From the NCBI GenBank assembly GCA_900542315.1, contig UQMV01000007.1, positions 6,527-70,526 of the forward strand: a stretch of 64,000 bases of DNA, written 5' to 3'. Origin of the DNA: an uncultured Collinsella sp. Its GTDB lineage: Bacteria > Actinomycetota > Coriobacteriia > Coriobacteriales > Coriobacteriaceae. Both the position numbers and the translations under genes were made by a program. This document shows, one piece after another, positions 52,733 to 61,415 of the stretch (position 1 is its first letter; each line of letters begins with the position of its first letter). Below the pieces are notes generated by a model that ran no database searches, was not told where the DNA came from, and saw only the letters and a program-made list of their open reading frames with translations.

Positions 52733-54559
52733 TTAGGCCTCGCCTCCCTTCGTGACGGCAGCATCCGCGGTCGCTGCAGTGATTTTCCAGCTCGCGGCCT
52801 GTTCGTATTCGGCCCACATCTTGGCATATAGACCCTCTTGGGACAGCAACTCGGCATGGGTACCCGACTCCTGCACGCTGCCCTGGTTGAGCACCACGAT
52901 TTGGTCTGCGCCCACTACAGTCGAGAGTCGGTGCGCAATCATAATGACCGTGCGACCCGCCGCCAGCTTGCTAAAGGCGCGCTGGATGAGCGCCTCGTTC
53001 TCGGGGTCGGCAAACGCCGTGGCCTCATCGAGCACCACGATAGGCGCGTCTTTAAGGATCGCACGGGCAAGTGCCACGCGCTGGACCTCGCCGCCCGAAA
53101 GATATGCTCCGCCGGCACCGAGCATGGTATTGATGCCCTGTGGGAGCTTGGCCACAATGTCGTCGCACTGAGCTGCGGAGAGGGCCGCACGCACTTCGTC
53201 GTCAGTGGCCGTAGGCTTGGAGGCGCGAACGTTATCGGCAAGTGTTTGCCGGAACAGCTGGTTGGTCTGGAACACGAAGGCGACTTGGTCCATAAGCTCG
53301 TGCGGATCCATATCGCGAACGTCCACACCACCTACAAGCACTCGACCCGAAGAGACATCCCAAAAACGCGGGATCAGGCTTGCACAGGTTGACTTACCGC
53401 CACCTGAAGGGCCCACCAGGGCGAGGGTGCTACCAGCGGGAACGCTGAAACTTACATGGCTAACGGCAGGTGCTTCGGCACCCTCGTACGTAAAGCTCAC
53501 GTCCTCAAATCGCACGTCGCCGCTGGCAGGGTGTTTGGGTCGGGCGGGCACGGAGAGCTGCTTGGAATCCATGATGCTTCGGATGCGAGCCAGCGAATCG
53601 GCACTCATCTGAGAGGCCTCGCCCACAAACATGAGCTTGGTCATGGCCGTCGGTACCACGGCCGAAAATATCGCGTAAAACGTGAAGTTGGCCATAAAAT
53701 GCGCGAAGTCCGTCTCGCCCGGCGCCAACAGCAACGCCACGGGCAACAGGAATGCCACAAGACCATTGAGCGCGGTAAGGTTGAGTACCTGCGGACCTCG
53801 ACAGAACGTGCCCGCATAGTTTTGTGCCATGTCGGCGTATTCGGCGATCGCATCGTGGAAGGCCTTAAAGGAGTAGACCGTCTGCTGAAACACCTTGACA
53901 ACGGGGATGCCACGTACGTATTCGGTGCCGGTCTTGTTCATCTTGACCAGCGCTCCCATGTAGGCCTTCATGAACTCGGCGCCTTTGCCGCTCATCATGG
54001 TGGCCATGGCGCCAAACGAAACGACGACCGAGATAAGGCATGCCGCCCCCAAACGCCAATCGAGCGCGAAAAGCAGCACGAGCAAGCCCACGACCATGGC
54101 GGCGGCGCCTGCGATATCGGGCAGCATGTGTGCGAGCAAAGTCTCGGTGGAGGCGGCACATCCGTCTACAACACGACGCAGCTCACCGGTGGCGTGCGTG
54201 TCAAAGTAGCCAAGCGGCAGCTTAAGCAGGTGCTCGCTCGTAGTTTTGCGAATATTGGATGCGCAGCGAAACGCAGACAGGTGCGTGCACATGAGCCCCA
54301 CGAAATAAGCTACGATGCTTGCCAGGGCAAAACCCACGGCCCACCAGCCATACATCGCGATATCGGTGGCTTCGCTCCAGTTAGGTGCCACGGCGATCAG
54401 ATTGCGTGCGACAAGCCAAATGCACACGAACGGGCCAAAGCTCAGCAGCTGCGAGAGCGCCGAGAGCGCCATGCCCAAATAAGTTAGGAATTTACGGTCG
54501 CCGGCATATGCAAGCAGCTCGCCGATACCGCCGCCTTCCCTTTTTGATCCCTTTGCCAT
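52733..54559 (-). CDS. ABC exporter half-transporter, subunit 1
   Basis: The 608-residue protein has six membrane helices and one ATPase domain: LVGPSGGGKSTCASL near residue 373, signature YLSGGEVQRVALARAI, and Walker B IVVLDEATAFADPENE. In this subunit the D-loop region reads AFAD where SLD is usual, suggesting one degenerate ATP site, common in heterodimeric exporters. AAGGAACC precedes the ATG. A divergent AraC regulator starts 114 bp away. Confidence 0.88.
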   Translation of the reverse strand: MAKGSKREGGGIGELLAYAGDRKFLTYLGMALSALSQLLSFGPFVCIWLVARNLIAVAPNWSEATDIAMYGWWAVGFALASIVAYFVGLMCTHLSAFRCASNIRKTTSEHLLKLPLGYFDTHATGELRRVVDGCAASTETLLAHMLPDIAGAAAMVVGLLVLLFALDWRLGAACLISVVVSFGAMATMMSGKGAEFMKAYMGALVKMNKTGTEYVRGIPVVKVFQQTVYSFKAFHDAIAEYADMAQNYAGTFCRGPQVLNLTALNGLVAFLLPVALLLAPGETDFAHFMANFTFYAIFSAVVPTAMTKLMFVGEASQMSADSLARIRSIMDSKQLSVPARPKHPASGDVRFEDVSFTYEGAEAPAVSHVSFSVPAGSTLALVGPSGGGKSTCASLIPRFWDVSSGRVLVGGVDVRDMDPHELMDQVAFVFQTNQLFRQTLADNVRASKPTATDDEVRAALSAAQCDDIVAKLPQGINTMLGAGGAYLSGGEVQRVALARAILKDAPIVVLDEATAFADPENEALIQRAFSKLAAGRTVIMIAHRLSTVVGADQIVVLNQGSVQESGTHAELLSQEGLYAKMWAEYEQAASWKITAATADAAVTKGGEA

Positions 54560-54583
54560 GAGGTTCCTTTCTAACGGCTTGAG

Positions 54584-54593
54584 AGTTAACCTT
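54584..54593. promoter_or_regulatory. Second copy of the AGTTAACCTT element
   Basis: This 10-mer lies 25 bases upstream of the ABC exporter start and matches 50945-50954 exactly. It could be the binding site of the AraC protein or of a metal repressor common to both operons. Confidence 0.35.
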
Positions 54594-54673
54594 AATCAAC
54601 TTATCATTGGCATGTTAGCCATGGCTCACAATCAACCGAGCTGTGGACGTTTCTGCAAAGGAAAGGGACGCTT

Positions 54674-55678
54674 TTGCAAATGCGGCGGGCAGCGACCGAC
54701 ATAACCGAGCTCTACGCACCGCAGTTTGAGCAGTTTGGCCTGGAGCTTACCGGCAAGGGCGCCGTCTTTACCGGCGAGGTGGCAAACGATCGGGCGCACG
54801 GACGCGCATGGATCATGCCTCTCTCCCCTGCCTGCATTGTCATGGAGCATTTCATCACCCCGACGCACGATATGTACCTGGCCGAATACACACCCGAGCC
54901 GTACGCCTGCGTGAGCGAAGTCAGCGCGCCCACACTTACATGCATGCCCGAGACTGGCATAACGCCCGCGAACCTCAAACCATCGCATGGACCGTGGCCA
55001 AACAATGCCGTTTGCAGCTTTATCCAAGATAACTGTGGCGAGGAATTAAGCCCGCTGTTTGCGGGGGAACTTTATCACTCGCGCTCGGTGCTCTTTTTGC
55101 CTGGATATTTTGACGAACTGGAGCACCGCTATCCCACCGAGTTCGCGGGAACCTTTGAGGCGTTTGCCGAGCCATGGCACGAGGAAGCGACGTCTGCGAT
55201 CTGCCACACGCTGCGCCGGATTAACGAGGACCGCGCCCGCACCGTAGGCGGACACGTCTATATGCAGGGCATCGTGGAGACCATGGTCGCGGAGCTCGCC
55301 TGTTCGCGCGCGGCCCACAAGCAGGCGCGGCAGGCGGCAGACACACACGTCAGCATAACCATTGCCGAAGAAGCAACGGCAATGATTGAGCGCGCGCTCG
55401 ACAAAGGCAGACGTGTGGGTATCAACGAGGTGGCCGAGAGGCTCTACACAAGCCGCTCCAAACTATGCGCCACCTTTAAGGCCCAAACCGGCGAGTCCCT
55501 GGGCGCCTACATTCGCAGACGCCGTATGGAGCGAGCGCAGGACCTTTTGGCAGATAGCGCGCTCACGATAGCGCAGGTGGCAGAGCGTCTAGGCTACCCT
55601 CAGCAGGCCGCCTTCGCCCAAGCCTTCAAGCAATACACCGGCATGACACCCACGGCTTGGCGAAGCAAGCATCGCTAA
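54674..55678 (+). CDS. AraC-family transcriptional regulator
   Basis: The 334-residue protein has an N-terminal sensing region with several Cys (ACIVMEH, PEPYACVSEV) and a C-terminal double helix-turn-helix (INEVAERLYTSRSKLCATFK, then TIAQVAERLGYPQQAAFAQA and FKQYTGMTPTAWR). A TTG at 54674 has the better SD spacing (AAAGGG), while the ATG at 54680 is an alternative. Divergence from the ABC exporter genes suggests it activates them. AraC proteins beside YbtPQ-type transporters often respond to siderophores. Confidence 0.9.
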   Translation: MQMRRAATDITELYAPQFEQFGLELTGKGAVFTGEVANDRAHGRAWIMPLSPACIVMEHFITPTHDMYLAEYTPEPYACVSEVSAPTLTCMPETGITPANLKPSHGPWPNNAVCSFIQDNCGEELSPLFAGELYHSRSVLFLPGYFDELEHRYPTEFAGTFEAFAEPWHEEATSAICHTLRRINEDRARTVGGHVYMQGIVETMVAELACSRAAHKQARQAADTHVSITIAEEATAMIERALDKGRRVGINEVAERLYTSRSKLCATFKAQTGESLGAYIRRRRMERAQDLLADSALTIAQVAERLGYPQQAAFAQAFKQYTGMTPTAWRSKHR

Positions 55679-55742
55679 GGCCCAAGCTCCCTGGCCGTAA
55701 CGGAGCGATTAATTAGCCGCCGCCCGTCAGCTCACCCAGGAT

Positions 55743-57107
55743 CTAAACGTCAAGATGCGCACAATCAAGCGCCTTTTTGATAAGAGGGACAGATCGATCA
55801 GCCAAATACAACGGAATGTTGAGCACCCCGTCGTCGAGCTTTAGGTTCTTAAGTGAGTAGCGGACCCTCAATGGAGTCGTCTCCGCATGCTTGTCGGCAT
55901 AGTACTTAAGGCTCTTGGAATGAACGACCTCTCCCGATTTGACCTCGACGGGAACGATTTCGTTTCCGACTTGAATCAAAAAATCGACTTCGTGCTTCGG
56001 CTTCTCGTTTGTCCAATAACGCGGAGCAGCATCTAACTGTGAAAGTAATGCCTGAAGCACATAGTTCTCGGCGAACGAACCTTTGAACTCCGAAAATAGC
56101 GCATCCGAGATGGCAAAAGCGGACGCATCCAGCCTTGCCATGCGGCGCAGCAAGCCGACATCAAGACAGTAGACTTTAAATGCCTTGAGGTCATCGTACG
56201 CAGAGAGCGGCACACCACCGGCAGCATTAAGGCGAACCGCCGTGATGAGCCCAGCATCGGCAAGCCATTCCAGAGCATCCTCGTATTCTCGAGCACGAGC
56301 CCCCTCGCGCACCGCACCCCAAACGAACTTTTTGTTCTCGCGCGCCAACTGAGTTGGAATCGAGTTCCATATTTGCGAAAGCTTGGCGAACTGCGCACGG
56401 CCACCATGCTTGGCAAAATCGCGCTCGTAGGAATCCAAGAGATCAGACAACACCTTATCGACCTGAACGATATCGCCCGTCTCCGCCCACCGGCCAAGAG
56501 CCTCTGGCATGCCGCCGCATGCAAAATAACGACGAAGATGCTCGACGAGACGGACATGGAAGAAATCGGGCACTGTCTCGATCTGATCCAGGCCGCCAAG
56601 GTATTCGTCGTAGTTTGCAGCGCCCTCGGCTTTCAGAAACTCGGAAAAGCTCATGGGGCGCATCTCCATGAACTCGACCTTTCCCACCGGAAAAGCGCTG
56701 GTCTCACGGGACAAGCGAACGCCCAACAAAGACCCTGCGCATGCGACGTGATACTCGGGGGCCTCGTCACAGAAGTATTTAAGGGCGCCGACTGCAGGAG
56801 GACAATCCTGGATCTCATCAATAATAAGCAGCGTCTCGCCGGGTTCGATAGGCTGTCCAAGTGCCAGGGAAAGATTTGAGATGATCCGTCGAGGATCGCG
56901 CGTACCTTCGAAAAACTGAGCGTACTCGCTCTGTACCCCAGGTGACGGCTCCTCGAGCGTCAGATACACATAATTGATGTACGAGGTTCGGCCGAACTCC
57001 TTAAGCGCCCACGTCTTTCCAACCTGGCGCGCCCCCTTAAGGATAAGCGGCTTACGATATTCTGACGCTTTCCAAGCGTTAAGCTTGGCAATGATATCTC
57101 GCTGCAT
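55743..57107 (-). CDS. AAA+ ATPase of the AAA_14/DUF4143 family
   Basis: The 454-residue protein has Walker A LKGARQVGKTWALKEF near residue 24, Walker B LLIIDEIQDCPPAV and sensor CAGSLLGVRLS. The C-terminal DUF4143 half includes KPKHEVDFLIQVGNEIVPVE then VKSG, a PD-(D/E)XK-like D-x13-E-V-K arrangement. It is a complete, separate branch of the family compared with 4753-6018. It stands alone, with an extensive symmetrical operator upstream (57129-57200). Function of the family is unclear; the nuclease-like C-terminus suggests nucleic-acid work. Confidence 0.88.
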   Translation of the reverse strand: MQRDIIAKLNAWKASEYRKPLILKGARQVGKTWALKEFGRTSYINYVYLTLEEPSPGVQSEYAQFFEGTRDPRRIISNLSLALGQPIEPGETLLIIDEIQDCPPAVGALKYFCDEAPEYHVACAGSLLGVRLSRETSAFPVGKVEFMEMRPMSFSEFLKAEGAANYDEYLGGLDQIETVPDFFHVRLVEHLRRYFACGGMPEALGRWAETGDIVQVDKVLSDLLDSYERDFAKHGGRAQFAKLSQIWNSIPTQLARENKKFVWGAVREGARAREYEDALEWLADAGLITAVRLNAAGGVPLSAYDDLKAFKVYCLDVGLLRRMARLDASAFAISDALFSEFKGSFAENYVLQALLSQLDAAPRYWTNEKPKHEVDFLIQVGNEIVPVEVKSGEVVHSKSLKYYADKHAETTPLRVRYSLKNLKLDDGVLNIPLYLADRSVPLIKKALDCAHLDV

Positions 57108-57128
57108 GGCCGAACCTCCCGCAAAGAA

Positions 57129-57200
57129 ACTTCCGTAAACGTGATATTTCCCACATTTTACCCTAGGTAAAACGTGACATTTATCACATTTACGGAAGTT
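57129..57200. promoter_or_regulatory. Double palindromic operator upstream of the DUF4143 ATPase
   Basis: The 72-bp region is an imperfect inverted repeat: ~34-bp arms starting ACTTCCGTAAA on both strands. It also holds two direct copies of AACGTGA-n-ATTT-nn-CACATTT (57138-57157 and 57171-57190), the second with a perfect GTGA-N6-TCAC dyad. Cooperative binding of two dimers is likely. Confidence 0.65.
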
Positions 57201-57233
57201 TTAAGCTCATTTCGCCACACTTTCATCACATTG

Positions 57234-57264
57234 AAAAGGCGGAGGCGCATTTTGCGCCTCCGCC
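57234..57264 (-). terminator. Terminator downstream of the DUF4143 leader / gatCAB side
   Basis: GGCGGAGGCGCA (57238-57249) and TGCGCCTCCGCC (57253-57264) are perfect 12-base arms. The minus strand then reads TTTTC. Confidence 0.8.
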
Positions 57265-57283
57265 ACCATCTTTCCTATCAGCC

Positions 57284-57437
57284 CGCCTGACCCGAACGGC
57301 CGAGTCGTCACGGAACCGAGGGGCCGGGCGCAGGGCCTTGCCTCTCAATGAGTTCCCCTCAAAACAATGGGCGTGCCAACGGCGCGTCCATTCACTCTAT
57401 TCCATTCAGCTCGCCTGACCCGAACGGCCGAGTCGTC
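57284..57437. repeat. 26-bp direct repeat pair
   Basis: The 26 bases at 57284-57309 (starting CGCCTGACCCGAACGGCCGA) recur exactly at 57412-57437, 128 bp apart, in non-coding DNA between the terminator and the compound palindrome. Confidence 0.8.
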
Positions 57438-57438
57438 T

Positions 57439-57581
57439 GGCCGGGGAAGCCCCGAGTCGCCGGGGTGTTTGCTCCAAATGAGTTCCGCATGCAAAGAAGG
57501 CCACTAAATGTGGCCTTCGTCTTGCATAGGACTGTTTGAAATTTGGAGGAAACACCCCGGCGACTCGGGGCTTCCCCGGCC
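57439..57581. repeat. 143-bp compound palindrome downstream of gatB
   Basis: The outer 41-bp arms (57439-57479 and 57541-57581) are inverted copies with one difference. The centre contains GAAGGCCAC (57496-57504) and GTGGCCTTC (57510-57518), extended by ATGCAA/TTGCAT. On the minus strand the inner hairpin is followed by TTTG and may terminate gatB. It is similar in plan, but not in sequence, to 35618-35753. Confidence 0.8.
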
Positions 57582-57587
57582 TCGCAG

Positions 57588-59264
57588 CTACGAGAGCGAC
57601 GTTCTCAGCAACTCGTTGAAGAGCTTCGGATTGCCCTTGCCGCGGCTCGCCTTCATGCACTGGCCCACCAAAAAGCCGATGACCTTCTGGTTGCCGTCAC
57701 GATACTGCTGCGCCTGATCGGCACAGTTTGCCAGCACCTCGTCCACGATCGGCTGCAGCGCGCCGGCATCGCTCACCTGACGCATACCGCGCTCGTCGAC
57801 GATCTTGTTGGGATCGTCGCCGGTCTGAGCCATGGCCTCAAAGACCTCGTGTGCCTGGTTGGAGCTGATGGCATCGGTCGCCAGCAGCTTAGCAAGGGCT
57901 GCCACCTGAGCCGGCGCGATGCCGGACTCGGCCAGCGAGACGCCGGCGCCCTTAAGGTAGGCGATCATCTCGTTGACCAGCAAGTTTGCGACCGTCTGGG
58001 CCTCCTTGCCAGCCATACCGGCAGCGGCCGCCTCAAAGAACTCGGCAAACTCCGGGTCGCCGGCAATCTGCTCGGCGTCCGCCGCCTTAATGCCAAAGTC
58101 GGCCTCAAAACGGACGCGCTTGGCATCGGGCAGCTCGGGAATCTCGCCACGGCAGCGGTCGATGAACTCGTCGTCCAGATCGAACGGCGCCAGGTCGGGG
58201 TCGGGGAACAGGCGATAGTCGTCGGCCGTCTCCTTCACACGCATGACCACGGTGCGCTTGCGGCTGGGCTCCCAGTGGCGGGTCTCCTGGTAGATGATGC
58301 CGCCCTCCTCGAGCACCTCGGCCTGGCGGCAGATCTCGTAGGCAAGGCCGTCGTGCAAGCTCTTGAACGAATTGAGGTTCTTGAGCTCGGTCTTGGTGCC
58401 CAGCTTGGTCTCTCCGCGGCGGCGCAGCGACACGTTGCCGTCGCAGCGCATGGAACCCTTCTCCATGGAGCAGTCCGAAATGCCCAGCGTCACAAAGATG
58501 CGACGGAGCTTCTCCATAAACAGGCGGGCCTCCTCGGGCGTGCGCAGGTCGGGCTCGGTAACGAGCTCGATGAGCGGCGTACCGCAGCGGTTGTAGTCGA
58601 CGAGCGACTCGGCCGCGGCGGTGATGCGGCCCTCGGCGCCGCCCACGTGCACCATCTTGGCGGCGTCCTCCTCCATGTGGATGCGCAGGATGCGAATGGG
58701 CACCGTGTAGGAACCGTCCTCGCGACGCTCGGGCATCTGCAGGTTGGACGCGTCGTAGCTGGCCAGGTGACCGGCACGCTGGTTGCCCTCGCGCATGGCC
58801 GACGTCATGGATGTGGACAGGCCCTCGGCGTTGGCCGAGGCGCTCGCCAGGCTCTGGGCCTCGGCCTCGCCAAACGCGCAGTCGGGGCGCTCGGCGGCAC
58901 CGCGACCGGTCACGTCCAGGTCCAGGTGGCCGTACATGGCAAAGGCGACCGGGCCCTGCGTGGTCTGGAAGTTTTTGGCCATGTCGGGATAAAAGTAGTG
59001 CTTGCGGTAGAACATCGAGTGGCGCTGAATCTCGCAGTTGGTGGCGAGACCGGCTTTGACGATGCTCTCGATGGCGCGCTTGTTGGGCACCGGCAGGGCG
59101 CCGGGCAGGCCCAGGCACACCGGGCACACGTTGGCGTTGGGCTCGTCATCGTGGCTGAGCTTGCAGTTGCAGAACATCTTGGTATCGAGTGCGGTGAGCT
59201 CGGTATGGATCTCCAGGCCGATCACGGCCTCCCAATCCTGCAGGACCTCGGAAAGCTCCTTCAT
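57588..59264 (-). CDS. gatB: Asp/Glu-tRNA amidotransferase subunit B
   Basis: The 558-residue GatB recognises misacylated Glu-tRNA-Gln or Asp-tRNA-Asn and activates it with ATP. Visible are VIGLEIHTELTALDTKMFCNC and NVCPVCLGLPGALP (zinc Cys pairs), FYRKHYFYPDMAKNFQ-type residues and the C-terminal YqeY-like tail. Its ATG shares one base with the gatA stop (TAATG). Last gene of gatCAB. Confidence 0.97.
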   Translation of the reverse strand: MKELSEVLQDWEAVIGLEIHTELTALDTKMFCNCKLSHDDEPNANVCPVCLGLPGALPVPNKRAIESIVKAGLATNCEIQRHSMFYRKHYFYPDMAKNFQTTQGPVAFAMYGHLDLDVTGRGAAERPDCAFGEAEAQSLASASANAEGLSTSMTSAMREGNQRAGHLASYDASNLQMPERREDGSYTVPIRILRIHMEEDAAKMVHVGGAEGRITAAAESLVDYNRCGTPLIELVTEPDLRTPEEARLFMEKLRRIFVTLGISDCSMEKGSMRCDGNVSLRRRGETKLGTKTELKNLNSFKSLHDGLAYEICRQAEVLEEGGIIYQETRHWEPSRKRTVVMRVKETADDYRLFPDPDLAPFDLDDEFIDRCRGEIPELPDAKRVRFEADFGIKAADAEQIAGDPEFAEFFEAAAAGMAGKEAQTVANLLVNEMIAYLKGAGVSLAESGIAPAQVAALAKLLATDAISSNQAHEVFEAMAQTGDDPNKIVDERGMRQVSDAGALQPIVDEVLANCADQAQQYRDGNQKVIGFLVGQCMKASRGKGNPKLFNELLRTSLS

Positions 59265-60778
59265 TACAGCTCGCCTCCCTTCCCGGCAAAATCGGGCGCG
59301 ACGGAAAGCGCGGGCGCACCCGTGGCGGTATCGGCAAAGCCGCGCTCCAGGGCGCGAGCAAACGTGAGCAGCTGACGGTCCTTAAAGGCCGGACCCACCA
59401 GCTGGGCAGAAACGGGCAGCTGAGTATCCTCGCCCAGGCCCAGCGGCACCGAGATGCCACCGTTGCCACAAATGTTGAGCGAGATGGTGTACAGGTCGGA
59501 GAGGTACATCTGCGTGGGGTCGCTAATCTCGCCAAACTTAAAGGCCGTGCGCGGCGAGGCGGGCATGAGGATGGTGTCCACCTTGGCATACGCGGCGTCG
59601 TAGTCCTGCGTGATGAGCGTGCGGGCCTTTTGCGCAGCGTAGTAGTACTTGTCGTACACGCCCGAGCTCAGCAGGTAGGCGCCGAGCATCTGACGGCGCT
59701 TGGCCTCGGCGCCAAAGCCGTGGGCGCGCGAAAGCGAGCTCTGGTCGGACAGGTTGGCGCAGCCCTCCTCCTGGTAGCCGTAGCGAATGCCGTCGAAGCG
59801 GGCCAGGTTGGAGAACGCCTCGGCCGGGCCGATGACGTAGTAGGCAGCGATAGCGGCGTCCAGGTGCGGCAGGTCGACCTCGACCAGCTCGGCACCCTGG
59901 TTCTGCAACTCCTGGGCAGCGCGCTGAACAGCGGCCTTGACCTCGGGCGTCAGGCCCTCGGCCTCCATAAACGCAGGGATAATGCCCACGCGCTTGCCCT
60001 CGATGCTGTCGTTGAGATGCTCGGTAAAGTCGACGGCGCAATCCTGGCTGGTGCAGTCGTACGGATCGTGGCCCGCGCCGGTAAGCGCGTTCATGGCCAG
60101 CGCGACATCCTCGACCGTGCGGCCAAAGGGTCCCACCTGGTCGAGCGACGAGCCAAAGGCAACCACGCCGTAACGGCTCACGGCGCCATACGTGGGCTTA
60201 AAGCCCACCACGCCGCACAGCGACGCCGGCTGGCGAATGGAGCCGCCGGTGTCCGAGCCCAGCGAGAGCGCGACCTCGCCCGCGGCGACGGCGGCAGCGG
60301 AGCCGCCCGAGGAGCCGCCGGGCACGCGCTCGGTATCCCAAGGGTTGTTGGTGCGGTGGAAGGCCGAGCTCTCAGTAGAGCTACCGAAGGCAAACTCGTC
60401 CATGTTGGCCTTGCCCATGGGCAGGCAGCCGGCATCGAACATGCGCTGGACGCAGGTGGCGGTGTAGACGCTCTGGTAGTCCCCAAGCATGCGGGAAGCG
60501 CAGGTGGTGCGCGTGCCCACAAGGTTCATGTTGTCCTTAATGGCCAGCGGCACGCCCGCGAGCGGGGGCAGCGGCTTGCCTGCGGCACGGTCGGCATCCA
60601 CGCGCGCGGCGGCCTCGAGCGCAAGCTCGGGCGCCACCTGCAGGAATGCCTGGACCCCACCTTCGCGCGCCTCGATGGCGGCAAGGGAGGCCTGGGCCAC
60701 CTCGGTAGCGGTAAAGTCGCCGGCGGCAACGCCTGCGGCGATCTGGGCGGCGGTAAGGGAATCGAAGCTTAGCGCCAT
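59264..60778 (-). CDS. gatA: Asp/Glu-tRNA amidotransferase subunit A (glutaminase)
   Basis: The 504-residue amidase has the Ser-cisSer-Lys triad: Lys in GVPLAIKDNMN near residue 79, PGGSSGGSAAAVAAGE and GSDTGGSIRQPAS with the nucleophile Ser. It frees ammonia from glutamine for GatB. Starts and stops overlap by one base with gatC and gatB, fixing the start at 60778. Confidence 0.97.
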   Translation of the reverse strand: MALSFDSLTAAQIAAGVAAGDFTATEVAQASLAAIEAREGGVQAFLQVAPELALEAAARVDADRAAGKPLPPLAGVPLAIKDNMNLVGTRTTCASRMLGDYQSVYTATCVQRMFDAGCLPMGKANMDEFAFGSSTESSAFHRTNNPWDTERVPGGSSGGSAAAVAAGEVALSLGSDTGGSIRQPASLCGVVGFKPTYGAVSRYGVVAFGSSLDQVGPFGRTVEDVALAMNALTGAGHDPYDCTSQDCAVDFTEHLNDSIEGKRVGIIPAFMEAEGLTPEVKAAVQRAAQELQNQGAELVEVDLPHLDAAIAAYYVIGPAEAFSNLARFDGIRYGYQEEGCANLSDQSSLSRAHGFGAEAKRRQMLGAYLLSSGVYDKYYYAAQKARTLITQDYDAAYAKVDTILMPASPRTAFKFGEISDPTQMYLSDLYTISLNICGNGGISVPLGLGEDTQLPVSAQLVGPAFKDRQLLTFARALERGFADTATGAPALSVAPDFAGKGGEL

Positions 60779-61089
60779 TACTCGCTCTCCCCCTCTCCCA
60801 AAATGGACGGCACGCGGAAGTAGCGGTCGCGCGCGCTGCCGGCGTTTTCGAGCGCGACGTCGAGCGGCAGGTCGCGCTCGGGCTCGCGCAGGTCGTCGCC
60901 CATCACGTTGGACAGGCTTCCGATGGGATGGAACGTGGGCTCCACGTCGGGCAGGTCATATTGCAAGACGGGCTCGAGCATCTGGACGGCGTCGTTCATG
61001 TAGGACGTCATCTGGGTGAGCTCGTCATCGGTCAGTGCGATCTTTGCGTACTCGGCGATGCCGCGCACGTCTTTCTCGCTGAGTGCCAT
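60778..61089 (-). CDS. gatC: Asp/Glu-tRNA amidotransferase subunit C
   Basis: The 103-residue protein starts MALSEKDVRGIAEYAKIAL and ends with DRYFRVPSIL, the usual GatC C-terminal segment that wraps GatA and GatB. GGGAG precedes the ATG at 61089; a frame extending to 61107 adds six residues. First gene of the operon. Confidence 0.94.
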   Translation of the reverse strand: MALSEKDVRGIAEYAKIALTDDELTQMTSYMNDAVQMLEPVLQYDLPDVEPTFHPIGSLSNVMGDDLREPERDLPLDVALENAGSARDRYFRVPSILGEGESE

Positions 61090-61227
61090 GGGCGCTCCCT
61101 TCCGCATAACAGTTAAACCGCTCTAGTATACAGGGCAAGGGCGCCTTGGAGCAGGCGCTTTACCCAAATGCAGCGAAAACGTAACGAGGGCGGCGGGCTG
61201 GCAGGCGGCGGGCCGGCGGTTCTGCGG

Positions 61228-61357
61228 CGAAACCGCACCGTCCACAGCGAAAACTGTCTCGCCCGCAACGAAAACCGTCCCGCCCACAACGAAAACCATC
61301 ACAACATTCGACGTTTTTCGTCAAAATCGCGATTTTCATCGAATGTTGTGATGGTTT
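61228..61357. repeat. 20-21 bp tandem repeats followed by a 19-bp inverted repeat
   Basis: CGAAAAC-type units start at 61228, 61248, 61269 and 61290. The last runs into the left arm of a perfect 19-bp inverted repeat (61293-61311 and 61339-61357, starting AAACCATCACAACATT). The centre holds AAATCGCGATTT. The inverted repeat lies after the sortase stop and may end its transcript. Confidence 0.75.
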
Positions 61358-61415
61358 GGAAGCCCCGACCGCCACAAAAGTGCTTGTCCCCACCGTGGCG
61401 GTTCTGGAGAATGTC

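Noticed and set aside
57543..59375. 610-codon plus-strand ORF opposite gatB
   Set aside because: GatB is unmistakable on the minus strand.
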